A stretch of DNA of 64,000 nucleotides from an uncultured Synechococcus sp. (GCA_913049535.1 CAJWYF010000008.1:1-64000), one strand, 5' to 3'; counted from the first letter of the stretch, positions 31,835-42,322 are shown. Numbers and translations: made by a program. Notes: generated by a model from the sequence alone, not told the origin.

Positions 31835-32911
31835 GTGGCCCCAAGCACCTTCCCAGGCAGTGGCCAGCAGTGGGCCGTGGCACTGATCAGCCTCGTGCTG
31901 ATCTGCTGCGGCATCACCGATGCCTGGACCTCATCCCTGCAACTGAGTGCGCCCTTGGTGGTCGCCGGGCTCCTGAGCTGGGGTGTTTGTGCCCTGGGCA
32001 TTCCCCGTCTGCGTGCCCTGAAGATGGGTCAGGTGATTCGGCAGGAAGGCCCCCAATCCCACCAGAGCAAATCGGGCACGCCCACCATGGGGGGCCTGCT
32101 GCTGGTGCCCTGCGGAGTGCTGGTGGGCAGCCTGGTCAGTCCAGCTGATCCGCGGCTGCTGCCGATCACCCTGGTGACCTTGGCCTTCATGGTGATCGGC
32201 GGCGTGGATGACTGGCGCAGTCTCACCAAGCGCCACAACACCGGTCTCACCCCTCGGGGCAAATTGTTGCTCCAGGGTTTGGCGGCCGCCCTGTTTCTGC
32301 TCTGGGCTGGCCTCGATGGGGCGTTGAGCACAAGCGTCGCCCTCCCGCTGGGCTGGATGCTGCCCCTGGGGCTGCTGATCTGGCCCCTGGGCCTGTTTGT
32401 GTTTCTAGCTGAGAGCAACGCCACGAACCTCACAGACGGCCTGGATGGCCTGGCAGCTGGGGTGGGGTCACTGGTCTTTCTTGGCCTGGGCGTCCAGCTG
32501 ATGCTGCGCGGCAACAGCGGTGATCCTGCCCTGGCCGGCTACTGCGCTGCCCTGGCCGGCGCCTGGCTGGGGTTCCTGCTGCACAACCGCAACCCCGCCC
32601 AGGTGTTCATGGGCGACACCGGATCCCTGGCCATGGGAGCTGCCCTGAGCGCCATTGCCCTGCTGAGCAACAGCCTCTGGCCCCTGCTGGTGATGGGGGG
32701 ACTGCTGCTGGCTGAATCCCTCTCGGTGATCCTGCAGGTGTGGGTGTTCAAGGCCACCAAAGGCGCCGACGGCCAGGGTCGCCGGCTCTTCCGCATGGCA
32801 CCGCTGCATCACCATTTCGAGTTGGGAGGCTGGAGTGAGCGGCGCGTTGTCATCAGCTTCTGGGGCATCACCTTGCTGCTGGTCATCGTTGGCCTGCTGC
32901 TGCGCCCCTGA
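31835..32911 (+). CDS. mraY: phospho-N-acetylmuramoyl-pentapeptide-transferase
   Basis: [73 protein letters not shown]. Confidence 0.95.
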   Translation: MAPSTFPGSGQQWAVALISLVLICCGITDAWTSSLQLSAPLVVAGLLSWGVCALGIPRLRALKMGQVIRQEGPQSHQSKSGTPTMGGLLLVPCGVLVGSLVSPADPRLLPITLVTLAFMVIGGVDDWRSLTKRHNTGLTPRGKLLLQGLAAALFLLWAGLDGALSTSVALPLGWMLPLGLLIWPLGLFVFLAESNATNLTDGLDGLAAGVGSLVFLGLGVQLMLRGNSGDPALAGYCAALAGAWLGFLLHNRNPAQVFMGDTGSLAMGAALSAIALLSNSLWPLLVMGGLLLAESLSVILQVWVFKATKGADGQGRRLFRMAPLHHHFELGGWSERRVVISFWGITLLLVIVGLLLRP

Positions 32912-32958
32912 CGCCTGCGGCGGCGGTGGACAGAATTGAGTCAGTGGACCCGGCACCC

Positions 32959-33219
32959 ATGCCTTACTTCACCTGGAAGGAACAGGGCCTGACAGAGGAT
33001 TGCGCCAGCCTCGATGCCATGGCCTCCCGCTTTGAGGAAGCAGCCCAGCTGATGCGTCGCATGGCCAATGAAGGCTTCCGGGTCGAGCGGATCAAGGGGT
33101 TGCAACGCATCACCCATGACGACGGCGCCCTGTTCAAGGCCTACGGCTTCATCAGCGAGGAATCCGCGGAACGCCAGCTTGATCTGGTGCTGGAGGACAG
33201 CGGCGGCGCCAACAGCTAA
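32959..33219 (+). CDS. conserved hypothetical protein
   Basis: ATG 32959; MPYFTWKEQGLTEDCASLDAMASRFEEAAQLMRRMANEGFRVERI. Confidence 0.7.
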   Translation: MPYFTWKEQGLTEDCASLDAMASRFEEAAQLMRRMANEGFRVERIKGLQRITHDDGALFKAYGFISEESAERQLDLVLEDSGGANS

Positions 33220-33368
33220 CGCCGGACGTAACCCACAATCCAGATGATCATGAAGACCAGGCCTGAGAGACCCAGGTAGACCAGCACCCCGCTCTGCAAC
33301 CCGCCCAGATCCAAGCCAAAGGGCATCGGGCCGGGGTCACCGACCGTGGCATAGGCAAACAATTGCAT
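33216..33368 (-). CDS. 50-aa single-TM small membrane protein (absent from the supplied ORF track)
   Basis: Hand translation: MQLFAYATVGDPGPMPFGLDLGGLQSGVLVYLGLSGLVFMIIWIVGYVRR*. Confidence 0.7.
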   Translation of the reverse strand: MQLFAYATVGDPGPMPFGLDLGGLQSGVLVYLGLSGLVFMIIWIVGYVRR

Positions 33369-33427
33369 GGGCTCATCGATCCACACGACTCTTTAGCAGC
33401 CTCCACCTCCCTTTTCGCTCTCCTCCC

Positions 33428-34606
33428 ATGACCCCAGCGACTCTGCCCGCCACCTTGCTGCTGCTCGGCAGCGGCGAACTTGGCAAGGAGGTAGCGATCG
33501 CTGCTCAGCGCCTGGGGTGCCATGTGGTGGCGGTGGACCGTTATGCCAATGCCCCGGCCATGCAAGTGGCTGATCAGGCGGTGGTGATCCCGATGACCGA
33601 CGCGGAAGCTCTCAAGCAGGTCATCCGTGAGCACCAACCGGCCATTGTCATTCCCGAAATCGAAGCCCTGGCCGTCGATGCCCTCGCCGAACTGGAAAGC
33701 GAGGGGATCACGGTGATCCCAACAGCGCGCGCCACGGCAATCACGATGAACCGGGATCGCATCCGCGACCTGGCCGCCAGCGAGCTGGGACTGCGGACCG
33801 CCCGGTTTGGCTATGCCCGCTCCGCCGAGGAACTGGCTGCCGTGGCCGCTCCCCTGGGCTGGCCTGTGGTCGTCAAGCCGGTGATGAGTTCCTCCGGCAA
33901 AGGGCAGAGCGTGGCCACCAACCCGGCGGAGCTCGCCCAGGCCTGGGTTGCCGCCACCGAGAAAGCCAGGGGCGACGCCAGCTTGGTGATTGCAGAGGAA
34001 TTCCTCAACTTCGAGCTGGAAATCACGCTGCTGACGGTTAAACAGCAGCAGGGCCCCACATTGTTCTGCCCGCCCATCGGCCATATCCAGGAGCGGGGGG
34101 ACTACCAGACCAGCTGGCAACCGGCTGAGCTGGCCCAGGCCCAGCTGCTGGAGGCCCAGCGCATGGCACGTCAGGTGACCGATGCACTGGGGGGCTGCGG
34201 GATTTTCGGGGTGGAATTCTTCATTGCCTCAGGAGAGGTGATCTTCTCGGAGCTTTCACCTCGACCCCATGACACCGGCCTGGTGACCCTCAAAGGTCAG
34301 AACCTCAGCGAATTTGAGCTGCACCTGCGGGCTGTGCTGGGACTGCCGATCCCGGCGATTGAATCCAGCGGAGCGGCTGCCAGCCGCGTGATCCTGGCTG
34401 GAGCGGAACAGCAGGGAGCGCCGGTTCGCTACTGCGGTGTGGACAAGGCCCTGGCCATGGAGGACACCACCCTGCTGCTATTTGGAAAGCCGGAAGCGCG
34501 GCCCCTGCGGCGCATGGGCGTAGCCCTGGCTGGTGGCGAGGACCTGGCGGAAGCGCGCCGGCGCGCTGATGCGGCGGCGGCGGCTGTGGGGCTTGAGGTT
34601 GGCTGA
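33428..34606 (+). CDS. purT: phosphoribosylglycinamide formyltransferase 2
   Basis: LLLLGSGELGKEVAIAAQRLG, KPVMSSSGKGQS, FSELSPRPHDTGLVTL. Confidence 0.96.
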   Translation: MTPATLPATLLLLGSGELGKEVAIAAQRLGCHVVAVDRYANAPAMQVADQAVVIPMTDAEALKQVIREHQPAIVIPEIEALAVDALAELESEGITVIPTARATAITMNRDRIRDLAASELGLRTARFGYARSAEELAAVAAPLGWPVVVKPVMSSSGKGQSVATNPAELAQAWVAATEKARGDASLVIAEEFLNFELEITLLTVKQQQGPTLFCPPIGHIQERGDYQTSWQPAELAQAQLLEAQRMARQVTDALGGCGIFGVEFFIASGEVIFSELSPRPHDTGLVTLKGQNLSEFELHLRAVLGLPIPAIESSGAAASRVILAGAEQQGAPVRYCGVDKALAMEDTTLLLFGKPEARPLRRMGVALAGGEDLAEARRRADAAAAAVGLEVG

Positions 34607-35956
34607 CTCCAGCAGGGCCGCCGCGCACAGGGGGCGGGCCACCTGCAGGTAACGGGCGGCATGGGCTGACCAGCTGTAGGCCTCACTGACGGCCTCAAGG
34701 CCCTGCTGGCGCCACTGATCCCAGGGGGCATCGGCGGCCATGGCCTGCTCAAGGGTGGTGCGCAGACATTCGCTGCTGGAGACATCGACCAGAAGGCCGT
34801 TGCGGCAACGGCCGAGAATGTCGATCGGCCCACCGTCATTGGTGGCGACGATCGGCAGCCCGCAGCCGGCAGCCTCAATCAAGGTGAGACCGAAGGGTTC
34901 CGTCAGCGCAGGATTGACGAACACACCACGGCGCGAGGCGGCCCAGCGATAGATGGCAGGCACCTGATCGCGGCTGTGGTGTTTGGGATAAGCAACCTGG
35001 CCGTAAAGGTTCTGACGATCAATCGCCTCGACCACGTGCTGCCATTCCTCGCGCTGGCTGCGCTCAAGCTGGTGAAAACCATCACGGTTGCCGAGCACCA
35101 GCACCAGATTGGCCTGCTCCCGCAGGGTGGGGCTGCTGCCAAAGGCATCAATCAGCGCGGGAATGTTCTTGCGGCGATCCGGCCTGGAGAGGGCCAGCAG
35201 ACAGGGACGATCGGGATGCCGCAAAAACGGCTGCATCAACGCTGAGATGTTGGCGTCTTCTTCGGCGCTCCCCTCAGGTTGGAAGCAGGCAATGTCGACC
35301 CCGGGAGGAATCACCTCGGCTAGATCAGGATGGAAATAGCGGTAGCGGTCGTATTGGACCCGGACCTCCTGGCGGGTGCTGGTGACCACAAGGCTCGCGG
35401 CCGCCAGGGCATCTTCTTCTGCGCCGATGCGGCGCTCCATGGCGTAGCGCTGGTTCACCTGCTCAGGGTTTTGACCGATGTCCAGCAGACGGCGCTGCTT
35501 CTCGCGGCCGAGGGAGTGACCGGTGAAGACCAGGGGAATGCCAAGGCGCTGCTGCACCTGTGCTCCCACCCAACCCGCATCGGCGTAGTGGGCATGAATC
35601 CAGTCAGGGCGACGTTGCTGGCGCGTGATGTGCAGCACCAGAGCATCCACCAATTCCTCAAGGTGGGACCAGAGCAGCTCCTTGCGGAGGTAGCGCCTGG
35701 GGCCAAATGGCAAGCGCAGGATGCTGGCCTTGGTGCTGAGGGACTCGCGGTGGACGGCATAGTCAGCGCTAACCCGGCGATCCTCGATGCAGCGAGTGAT
35801 GACCTCTAACCGGTCCACATCGCTGTGGTGGCCTAATGCTTTGGCCAGTTCAAGCACATAATTGGTCTGGCCTCCGGTATCAGCATCACGCCCTAATTCC
35901 AGATCATGACCTCTGAGAAGACCATGTAGATGCAAATGCAAAACATATAAACCCAT
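34478..35956 (-). CDS. sucrose-phosphate-synthase-like glycosyltransferase (family 4), single-domain
   Basis: LHGLLRGHDLELGRDADTGGQTNYVLELAKAL, FTGHSLGREKQRRLL, NPALTEPFGLTLIEAAGCGLPIVATNDGGP; no phosphatase-like C-domain. Confidence 0.9.
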   Translation of the reverse strand: MGLYVLHLHLHGLLRGHDLELGRDADTGGQTNYVLELAKALGHHSDVDRLEVITRCIEDRRVSADYAVHRESLSTKASILRLPFGPRRYLRKELLWSHLEELVDALVLHITRQQRRPDWIHAHYADAGWVGAQVQQRLGIPLVFTGHSLGREKQRRLLDIGQNPEQVNQRYAMERRIGAEEDALAAASLVVTSTRQEVRVQYDRYRYFHPDLAEVIPPGVDIACFQPEGSAEEDANISALMQPFLRHPDRPCLLALSRPDRRKNIPALIDAFGSSPTLREQANLVLVLGNRDGFHQLERSQREEWQHVVEAIDRQNLYGQVAYPKHHSRDQVPAIYRWAASRRGVFVNPALTEPFGLTLIEAAGCGLPIVATNDGGPIDILGRCRNGLLVDVSSSECLRTTLEQAMAADAPWDQWRQQGLEAVSEAYSWSAHAARYLQVARPLCAAALLESANLKPHSRRRRISAPARFRQVLATSQGYAHAPQGPRFRLSK

Positions 35957-36103
35957 AGGTACTTCTTCTGCCTCGTTAAACCATAGACCGAATTTCGATT
36001 ATTGACAACAAATCTGCTGTTGGTTTTCTAACAAAAACTAAATCTGTAATTGGATTTACACGAATTCTTCAGCTTCTGTTCAGAATGAACCCATCGGTGG
36101 GGT

Positions 36104-37543
36104 TCAGCGCAGGTCAAACAACGGCAATCCTGCAGGGTCACTGACCGCTGCTGCTGCCGGCAGCGGTTGGCCCCCAACCCAGCTCAACAGCAGCGCCCGT
36201 AAAGGGCCGCCATCGGCTCCAGCAGCAGAGGGCAGGTTGAAATGGGTGCCACCGTCAGCCAGCACAAGCCGATGGCGATCGCCGGGGTAGCGGCGGAATG
36301 GTTCCAACGCCTCTGGCTGGGCTGGCACCACCAGATCGCGGCTCCCACTGACCAGAAGCACCGGAATGCTGAGATCCTGCAGGCCAGCTGCAAACACCAA
36401 AGCCTGGGGCGGACTGACCGCCACAACCCGGCTCAGTCGCCCATCGAGCAGTGACTGCTCCGTTGCCGCCTGAACCAAGCTGCATTGCAACACCCAGCTG
36501 GGATTCCGCCCGCTGTGCTCCACCCCATCACAGGCACGCCAAAGCGGCGCGGGGAGACTGCGGGCCCCGGCCAACTGCAGCGCTGTAGTGGCTCCCCAGG
36601 AATGGCCGATCAGCACCACCTCCCGCACCGGTGCATCCCCCTCCCCAGGCAGCTCCCCTGCCTCAAGGGCATCGAGCAACGCCTTGATCTCCTCTGGACG
36701 GCGCAGGAATTCCCCTGGCTCCGGTGGTGGGACCTGACCCGCAAGCATGGCGACCTGCTGGTCGATGTCACTGCCGCGGTGGCGCGGCAACAACACCACA
36801 GCGCCGTGGGAAGCCAGATGGTCGGCCCAGCCCAAAAAACTGCGTGGCGCGTCCCAGAGGCCGTGGGAGATCACCACGGTCGGAAGTCGCGGGGCACCCG
36901 TCGGGCGCACCATCGTCACCTCAAGACCACTCGATAACTGGAACGTTCTGCGCTCCAAGGACTGCGGGCCGGCAGCGAGCGCCTGCGCGGGTGCCGCGGG
37001 CATGGGCGCCAGGCCAGACAGGCGTTGATCCACAACAGCGTGCTGAGCGCCCATGCGCTGCAACAAAGGCAGGGCCTGATCGAGGCGGATGGTGCGCTGC
37101 TCACCAGGCAGGGCCTCAAGCACACGCTTCAACGTGATGGGTTCAGCACTGGCGGCCAGCTGCCGCAACACAGGCCGTGCGGCGGCAACCGGCGCATCAT
37201 CAGCCTTGGGTGCTGGCTGCAAGCCAGGCTGCACCAGGGATTGCAGCAGCAACTCCAGTTGCTGAATCATCGGGTTGTCCAGGTCCTGCTGCAGGGGCAG
37301 CGGTGCATTCAGCAAGCTCTCGATAGCACGGGCGTAACGACCGCCTGTGGCGCGGTTGAGCTGGGCCAGATCACTGTCCCCTTGCCACAGCGCCTGCGGC
37401 GATGCCAGTTCACTGAGACGAACGCTGAGCCGCTGCTGAGCGAACGGACCCTGCAGATAGATCCAATCCACCGCACCAACCGCTGATGACGAGGCCAGGA
37501 CCAAGGCCCCGGCCGCCAGCAATCGCCTCAGCGGGATGGCCAT
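36104..37543 (-). CDS. alpha/beta hydrolase with N-terminal DUF1400-like domain
   Basis: Signal peptide, VLIGHSWGATTALQLAG (GxSxG), SGSRDLVVP. Confidence 0.82.
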   Translation of the reverse strand: MAIPLRRLLAAGALVLASSSAVGAVDWIYLQGPFAQQRLSVRLSELASPQALWQGDSDLAQLNRATGGRYARAIESLLNAPLPLQQDLDNPMIQQLELLLQSLVQPGLQPAPKADDAPVAAARPVLRQLAASAEPITLKRVLEALPGEQRTIRLDQALPLLQRMGAQHAVVDQRLSGLAPMPAAPAQALAAGPQSLERRTFQLSSGLEVTMVRPTGAPRLPTVVISHGLWDAPRSFLGWADHLASHGAVVLLPRHRGSDIDQQVAMLAGQVPPPEPGEFLRRPEEIKALLDALEAGELPGEGDAPVREVVLIGHSWGATTALQLAGARSLPAPLWRACDGVEHSGRNPSWVLQCSLVQAATEQSLLDGRLSRVVAVSPPQALVFAAGLQDLSIPVLLVSGSRDLVVPAQPEALEPFRRYPGDRHRLVLADGGTHFNLPSAAGADGGPLRALLLSWVGGQPLPAAAAVSDPAGLPLFDLR

Positions 37544-37554
37544 CCGACCTGCAT

Positions 37555-40506
37555 TCAGGCCGCGGCCACTACAGGGGGGTGCTGTTCAAGCACCTGCCGC
37601 AAATAGCGGCCGGTGTGGCTGGTGGGATGGGCCGCAAGATCCTCAGGCGTGCCGCAGGCCACGATCTGACCGCCGCGGCTGCCGCCTTCTGGGCCAAGGT
37701 CGATCACCCAGTCAGAGCAGCGGATCACGTCAAGGTTGTGCTCGATGACCAGAATCGAATTCCCCTTCTCCACCAGGCGTTGCATGACCTCCATCAGCTT
37801 GTGGACGTCATAGAAACTCAAGCCGGTGGTGGGCTCATCAATGAGATACAGGGTCTTACCGGTGGCGCGGCGTGACAGCTCCGTGGCGAGCTTGACCCGT
37901 TGGGCTTCACCACCGGAGAGGGTGGGAGCCGGCTGGCCCAACTTCACGTAACCCAGTCCCACATCCACCAACGTGCGCAAACGATCAGCAGCCTGAGGAA
38001 TGGCGGAGAAGACCTCGGCGGCTTGCTCCACCGTCATCTGCAGCACGTCAGCAATGGTGTGGCCTCGGTATTTCACCTGGAGGGTCTCGCGGTTGTAGCG
38101 GGCCCCCTTGCAGACATCGCACTGGACGTAGACATCCGGCAGGAAGTTCATCTCGATCACGTTCACGCCCTGACCGCCGCAGGCCTCACAGCGACCACCT
38201 TTGACGTTGAAGCTGAACTGGCCGACCTGGTAGCCGCGGGCCTTGGCCTCGACGGTGGCAGCGAACACCTGACGGATGGGATCAAAGGCGCCGGTGTAAG
38301 TGGCGGCGTTGGAGCGGGGGGTACGGCCGATGGGGCTCTGGTCGATGACAATGACCTTGTCAATGGCACTGATGCCGCGCAGTTCCTCGAGGCCAGCTGG
38401 GAAGGGAACCTTGTGACCGAGCTGATGTTCGAGCGCCGGATGCAGCAGCTCGTTGACCAGGGTGCTCTTGCCGCTGCCGCTCACCCCGGTGACTGACACC
38501 AGACGACCAAGGGGAATCTCAACGTCAAGGTGATTGAGGTTGTTGCGGTGGCAATCCACCAAGGTGAGCTTGCGGGTGCCGCCTGTGCGGCGCACCGCTG
38601 GCGTGGGAATGGCACGGCGACCGCTCATGTATGCACCGGTCAGGGACTCTTCCGATGCCATCAGATCAGCCAGGCTGCCCTCCGCCACGATGTGGCCGCC
38701 GTGGACACCAGCACCCGGACCAATATCAACAATGTGATCGGCAGCGCGGATCGTGTCTTCGTCGTGCTCAACAACGATCAGGGTGTTCCCCAGATCCCGC
38801 AGCCTCAGCAAGGTGTTGAGCAAGCGATCGTTATCCCGCTGGTGCAGACCAATGCTGGGTTCATCGAGCACGTAGAGCACACCGGTGAGTCCGGCGCCGA
38901 TCTGGGTGGCCAAACGGATGCGCTGGGCTTCCCCGCCCGAGAGGGTCATCGCCGGGCGATCAAGGCTGAGGTAATCGAGACCGACGTCAATCAGGAAACG
39001 CAGTCGCATGCGGATCTCCCGCAGCACCAGATCAGCGATCTTGATCTGACGCGGTGACATCAGCGGCTCACCATCGCTGCCTGTCCCCATCAGGGCATCG
39101 ATGCGCTCAAGACATTCACCGACGCTGACCGATGTCAGGTCGGTGATGCCGTAGGGGCCGATGCGCACAGCGAGTGCCTCGGGACGCAGCCGTTGACCAC
39201 CGCAGGTTTCACAGGGCATCAGCTCCTGGTACTTCTCCAGCTTCTGACGAGCCGACTCACCACCGGCATCGCGCAGCTGACGCTCGAGGATCGCCAGGAC
39301 GCCTTCAAAGCGTCGTTCGTAACCCTTTGATTTGCGGAAGCGGCTGTCGGCCTCAATCAAGATCGGCTCCATCGTGCCGTAGAGAACCGCTTCCTGCTGG
39401 GTGCGCGAAAGATCCTTCCAGGGCGTCTTGAGCTCAAAGGCAAAGGCCTGCCCGACGCTGTAGAGCAAGGAGAAGTAGTAGCTGCTCTCCTTCTCACTCC
39501 ACGGCGCAATCGCGGCATAGACCGGCAGGGTGGGATCAGGAACAACCCGCTGTTCAGTGAACTTGCGCAGATAGCCGATGCCGTGGCAATCGGGGCAGGC
39601 GCCATAGGGGCTGTTGAAGGAGAACAGCCGCGGGGACAGTTCTTCGATGACGGCGCCGTGCTCAGGGCAGGCGAAGTTTTCGGAATACAGGCGTTCCCGC
39701 TCAATCCCCTCGGGCAGCTCCTCGCCGCTCTTGGGAACCACCTCCACCAGAGCGAGACCATCGCCGCGCTTGAGAGCCGTGCGCAATGAATCCGTCAGGC
39801 GCTCTTGAACCCCCTCGCGAGCAACGAGACGGTCGACCACCACCTCGATGTCGTGGGCATGGTTTTTATCGAGTTCGATGTTGTCGGAAAGCTCCCGCAC
39901 CTCCTTATCGATGCGCACCCGGGCGAAGCCTTCAGCCACCAGGCTGCTGAGCAGTTTGGTGTGGGTGCCTTTTTTTCCGCGAACCAATGGTGCCAGCAGC
40001 TGGTAGCGGCATCCCTCCGGCAGCGTCAGGATCTGATCGACCATCTCGTCGATGCTCTGGGGCCGGATCGGGCGGTCGCACTTGGGGCAATGGGGCTCAC
40101 CAGCACGACCGAACAGCAGGCGCAGATAGTCCTGGATTTCGGTCACCGTTCCCACCGTGGAACGGGGGTTGTGACTGGTGGATTTCTGATCGATCGATAT
40201 GGCCGGTGAAAGGCCCTCGATCGCATCGACATCGGGCTTGTCCACCTGGCCAAGGAATTGGCGCGCATAGGTGGAGAGGCTCTCGACGTATCGCCGCTGG
40301 CCCTCAGCGAAAATCGTGTCGAACGCCAGTGAACTCTTACCGCTGCCGCTCACCCCGGTGAACACCACCAGCTGGTTGCGGGGCAGGGTGATATCGACGT
40401 CTTTCAGGTTGTGCTGACGGGCTCCGCGCACCCGGATCACATCGCTCTGTCCGCCCCCATTCAGGGCTTGAAGAGCCTTGCCAGCTGCTGCTTTGGCGCG
40501 GGCCAT
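37555..40506 (-). CDS. uvrA: excinuclease ABC subunit A
   Basis: 983 aa; two ABC ATPase domains (GVSGSGKSSLAFDTIFAEGQRRYVESLS; GVSGSGKSTLVNELL), zinc-binding CxxC motifs. Confidence 0.98.
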   Translation of the reverse strand: MARAKAAAGKALQALNGGGQSDVIRVRGARQHNLKDVDITLPRNQLVVFTGVSGSGKSSLAFDTIFAEGQRRYVESLSTYARQFLGQVDKPDVDAIEGLSPAISIDQKSTSHNPRSTVGTVTEIQDYLRLLFGRAGEPHCPKCDRPIRPQSIDEMVDQILTLPEGCRYQLLAPLVRGKKGTHTKLLSSLVAEGFARVRIDKEVRELSDNIELDKNHAHDIEVVVDRLVAREGVQERLTDSLRTALKRGDGLALVEVVPKSGEELPEGIERERLYSENFACPEHGAVIEELSPRLFSFNSPYGACPDCHGIGYLRKFTEQRVVPDPTLPVYAAIAPWSEKESSYYFSLLYSVGQAFAFELKTPWKDLSRTQQEAVLYGTMEPILIEADSRFRKSKGYERRFEGVLAILERQLRDAGGESARQKLEKYQELMPCETCGGQRLRPEALAVRIGPYGITDLTSVSVGECLERIDALMGTGSDGEPLMSPRQIKIADLVLREIRMRLRFLIDVGLDYLSLDRPAMTLSGGEAQRIRLATQIGAGLTGVLYVLDEPSIGLHQRDNDRLLNTLLRLRDLGNTLIVVEHDEDTIRAADHIVDIGPGAGVHGGHIVAEGSLADLMASEESLTGAYMSGRRAIPTPAVRRTGGTRKLTLVDCHRNNLNHLDVEIPLGRLVSVTGVSGSGKSTLVNELLHPALEHQLGHKVPFPAGLEELRGISAIDKVIVIDQSPIGRTPRSNAATYTGAFDPIRQVFAATVEAKARGYQVGQFSFNVKGGRCEACGGQGVNVIEMNFLPDVYVQCDVCKGARYNRETLQVKYRGHTIADVLQMTVEQAAEVFSAIPQAADRLRTLVDVGLGYVKLGQPAPTLSGGEAQRVKLATELSRRATGKTLYLIDEPTTGLSFYDVHKLMEVMQRLVEKGNSILVIEHNLDVIRCSDWVIDLGPEGGSRGGQIVACGTPEDLAAHPTSHTGRYLRQVLEQHPPVVAAA

Positions 40507-40549
40507 CGGGCTGACACAAGGCCCAAAAGCTTAGCGGCGCTGCCGGTGC

Positions 40550-42232
40550 TCAGGCGACGGATCGGGCCAGCAAACGGGCCACAAATGCCCGGGCTTCGCC
40601 ACTGTCTCCCCCGGCCAGTTCGGCCAGTTCCTGCTCCCGCTCCTGGAGGGTTTGCAACCGTCGCACCTGGGAGATGGTGCGTCCTGCGCTCACCTGCTTG
40701 GACACCAGTAGGTGCTGATCAGCTGCCGCAGCCACAACGGGCTGGTGGGTGACGCAAAACACCTGGCGATGCTGAGCCAGCCGTTGCAGCAGCGCCGCCA
40801 TCGCTGCACTGACACGGCCACTGACCCCGGTATCGATTTCATCGAACAAAAGGGTGATTCCTGAATCGGCTTGGGCCAGGCATGTCTTGAGGGCCAGAAG
40901 AAAGCGACTCATCTCACCACCCGATGCCACCTCTTTGAGGGGAGCCAACGGCTGTCCTGCATTGGCTGAGAAAAGGAACTGGACGGTCTCAGCACCGTCG
41001 TCTCCAGGCTCGCAAGGCTGCAACTCCACTTCAAAACGCACCGCCGGCAGCGCCATGGGCCGCAGCTCCTGCATCAGCTGCTGCTCAAGGGCCCGGGCGG
41101 CGTGCTGGCGCTGCTGCGACAGCTGAGCGCAAAGCTCATCGCGCCGCACCCGGGCACGCTGCTCAGCCAGCTCGAGAACCTGCAGAGCCGCATCGGCACC
41201 GCCGGGCTCCAGGTCCTGCCGCAGGGCATCACGACGGGCAATCAAACCAGCCAGGTCCTGACCATGGCGTCGCTCCAGCGACTTGAGCTGAGCAATGCGC
41301 TCCTGCAATGCCCCCAGGTGCTCGGGGTCAGCCTCCAGGGCCGAGGCGTAACGATCCAGCTGCCGCACCAGGTGATGGATCGAGGCATGGGTGTCATGCC
41401 ATTCCTGCTGAAGCTCCTGCAACGACCCATCAATGGCAACCATCGCCGTCAGTTCCTGATCGCAGACGGCCAGATGATCCAGCACCGAAGGAGCATCGGC
41501 TGCACCGTCCTGCAACCGTCCCTGCAACTCCTGACAGCCCTGCTGCAGGCGCACCCCATGGCAGAGCCGGTCCTGTTCCTGCTCCAGCTGGGTTCGTTCC
41601 GCCGGATCCTCCAGAGCCGCGGCCTCAAGTTCATCCAGCAATTGGCGGCGGGCCTGGTGGTCTTGCAGCAAGGCCTGATGGTCCTGCTGAGCCTGCTGCA
41701 GCGCTGCCGCCGTCTGCCGCCAGTGGCGCTGGGCCTGGCGCGCTGGCTCAAGGCAGCGCTGCAGCCCCTCACCACCGAACTGATCCAACCAGCGACGCTG
41801 CTGACCGGGGCGGGCCAGCTGCTGCGTCTGTCCTTGCCCGGTGAGATCGAGCAACAGAGGCCGCAGCTCAGCGAGCAGTGCACGGTTGAGCAGCACCCCA
41901 TTAAGGCGGCTGCGACTGCTGTAGCGGCCCTGTTGCAGCCGCAGCTCACGACTCAGGAGCAACTCCTCCTCGTCATCAATGGCGATGTCCTGGGCTTCAC
42001 ACCAACTGCGCAGAGATGGTGTGAACGAGAAGCAGGCCTCAATCGAACCGCGATCACAACCATCGCGCAGCAAGCGTTGGGGCTGACCACCGCCGGTGAC
42101 CGCATCAAGAGCGTCCAGCAGGATCGATTTACCCGCGCCGGTCTCACCGGTCAGCACCGTGAAACCCGTGTCGAACACCAGCTCCTGGTGGTCGATCAGA
42201 GCGATATTGCGGATGCTGAGCCCGGTGAGCAC
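40550..42232 (-). CDS. recN: DNA repair protein RecN
   Basis: IRNIALIDHQELVFDTGFTVLTGETGAGKSILLDAL; LLFDEIDTGVSGRVS. Confidence 0.95.
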   Translation of the reverse strand: MLTGLSIRNIALIDHQELVFDTGFTVLTGETGAGKSILLDALDAVTGGGQPQRLLRDGCDRGSIEACFSFTPSLRSWCEAQDIAIDDEEELLLSRELRLQQGRYSSRSRLNGVLLNRALLAELRPLLLDLTGQGQTQQLARPGQQRRWLDQFGGEGLQRCLEPARQAQRHWRQTAAALQQAQQDHQALLQDHQARRQLLDELEAAALEDPAERTQLEQEQDRLCHGVRLQQGCQELQGRLQDGAADAPSVLDHLAVCDQELTAMVAIDGSLQELQQEWHDTHASIHHLVRQLDRYASALEADPEHLGALQERIAQLKSLERRHGQDLAGLIARRDALRQDLEPGGADAALQVLELAEQRARVRRDELCAQLSQQRQHAARALEQQLMQELRPMALPAVRFEVELQPCEPGDDGAETVQFLFSANAGQPLAPLKEVASGGEMSRFLLALKTCLAQADSGITLLFDEIDTGVSGRVSAAMAALLQRLAQHRQVFCVTHQPVVAAAADQHLLVSKQVSAGRTISQVRRLQTLQEREQELAELAGGDSGEARAFVARLLARSVA

Positions 42233-42322
42233 TGCGCGTCTTGGCAGGCGGCCGCAGCGTAACGGCTCCTACATCAATTAAAAGGGTGTGACGCCAGCGT
42301 TCGTTTCTCACCCGGATCCGCC

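Noticed and set aside
42284-42313. GGGTG...CACCC stem before the ABC1-kinase gene
   Set aside because: Only 5 bp with a long loop; could easily occur by chance in GC-rich DNA.
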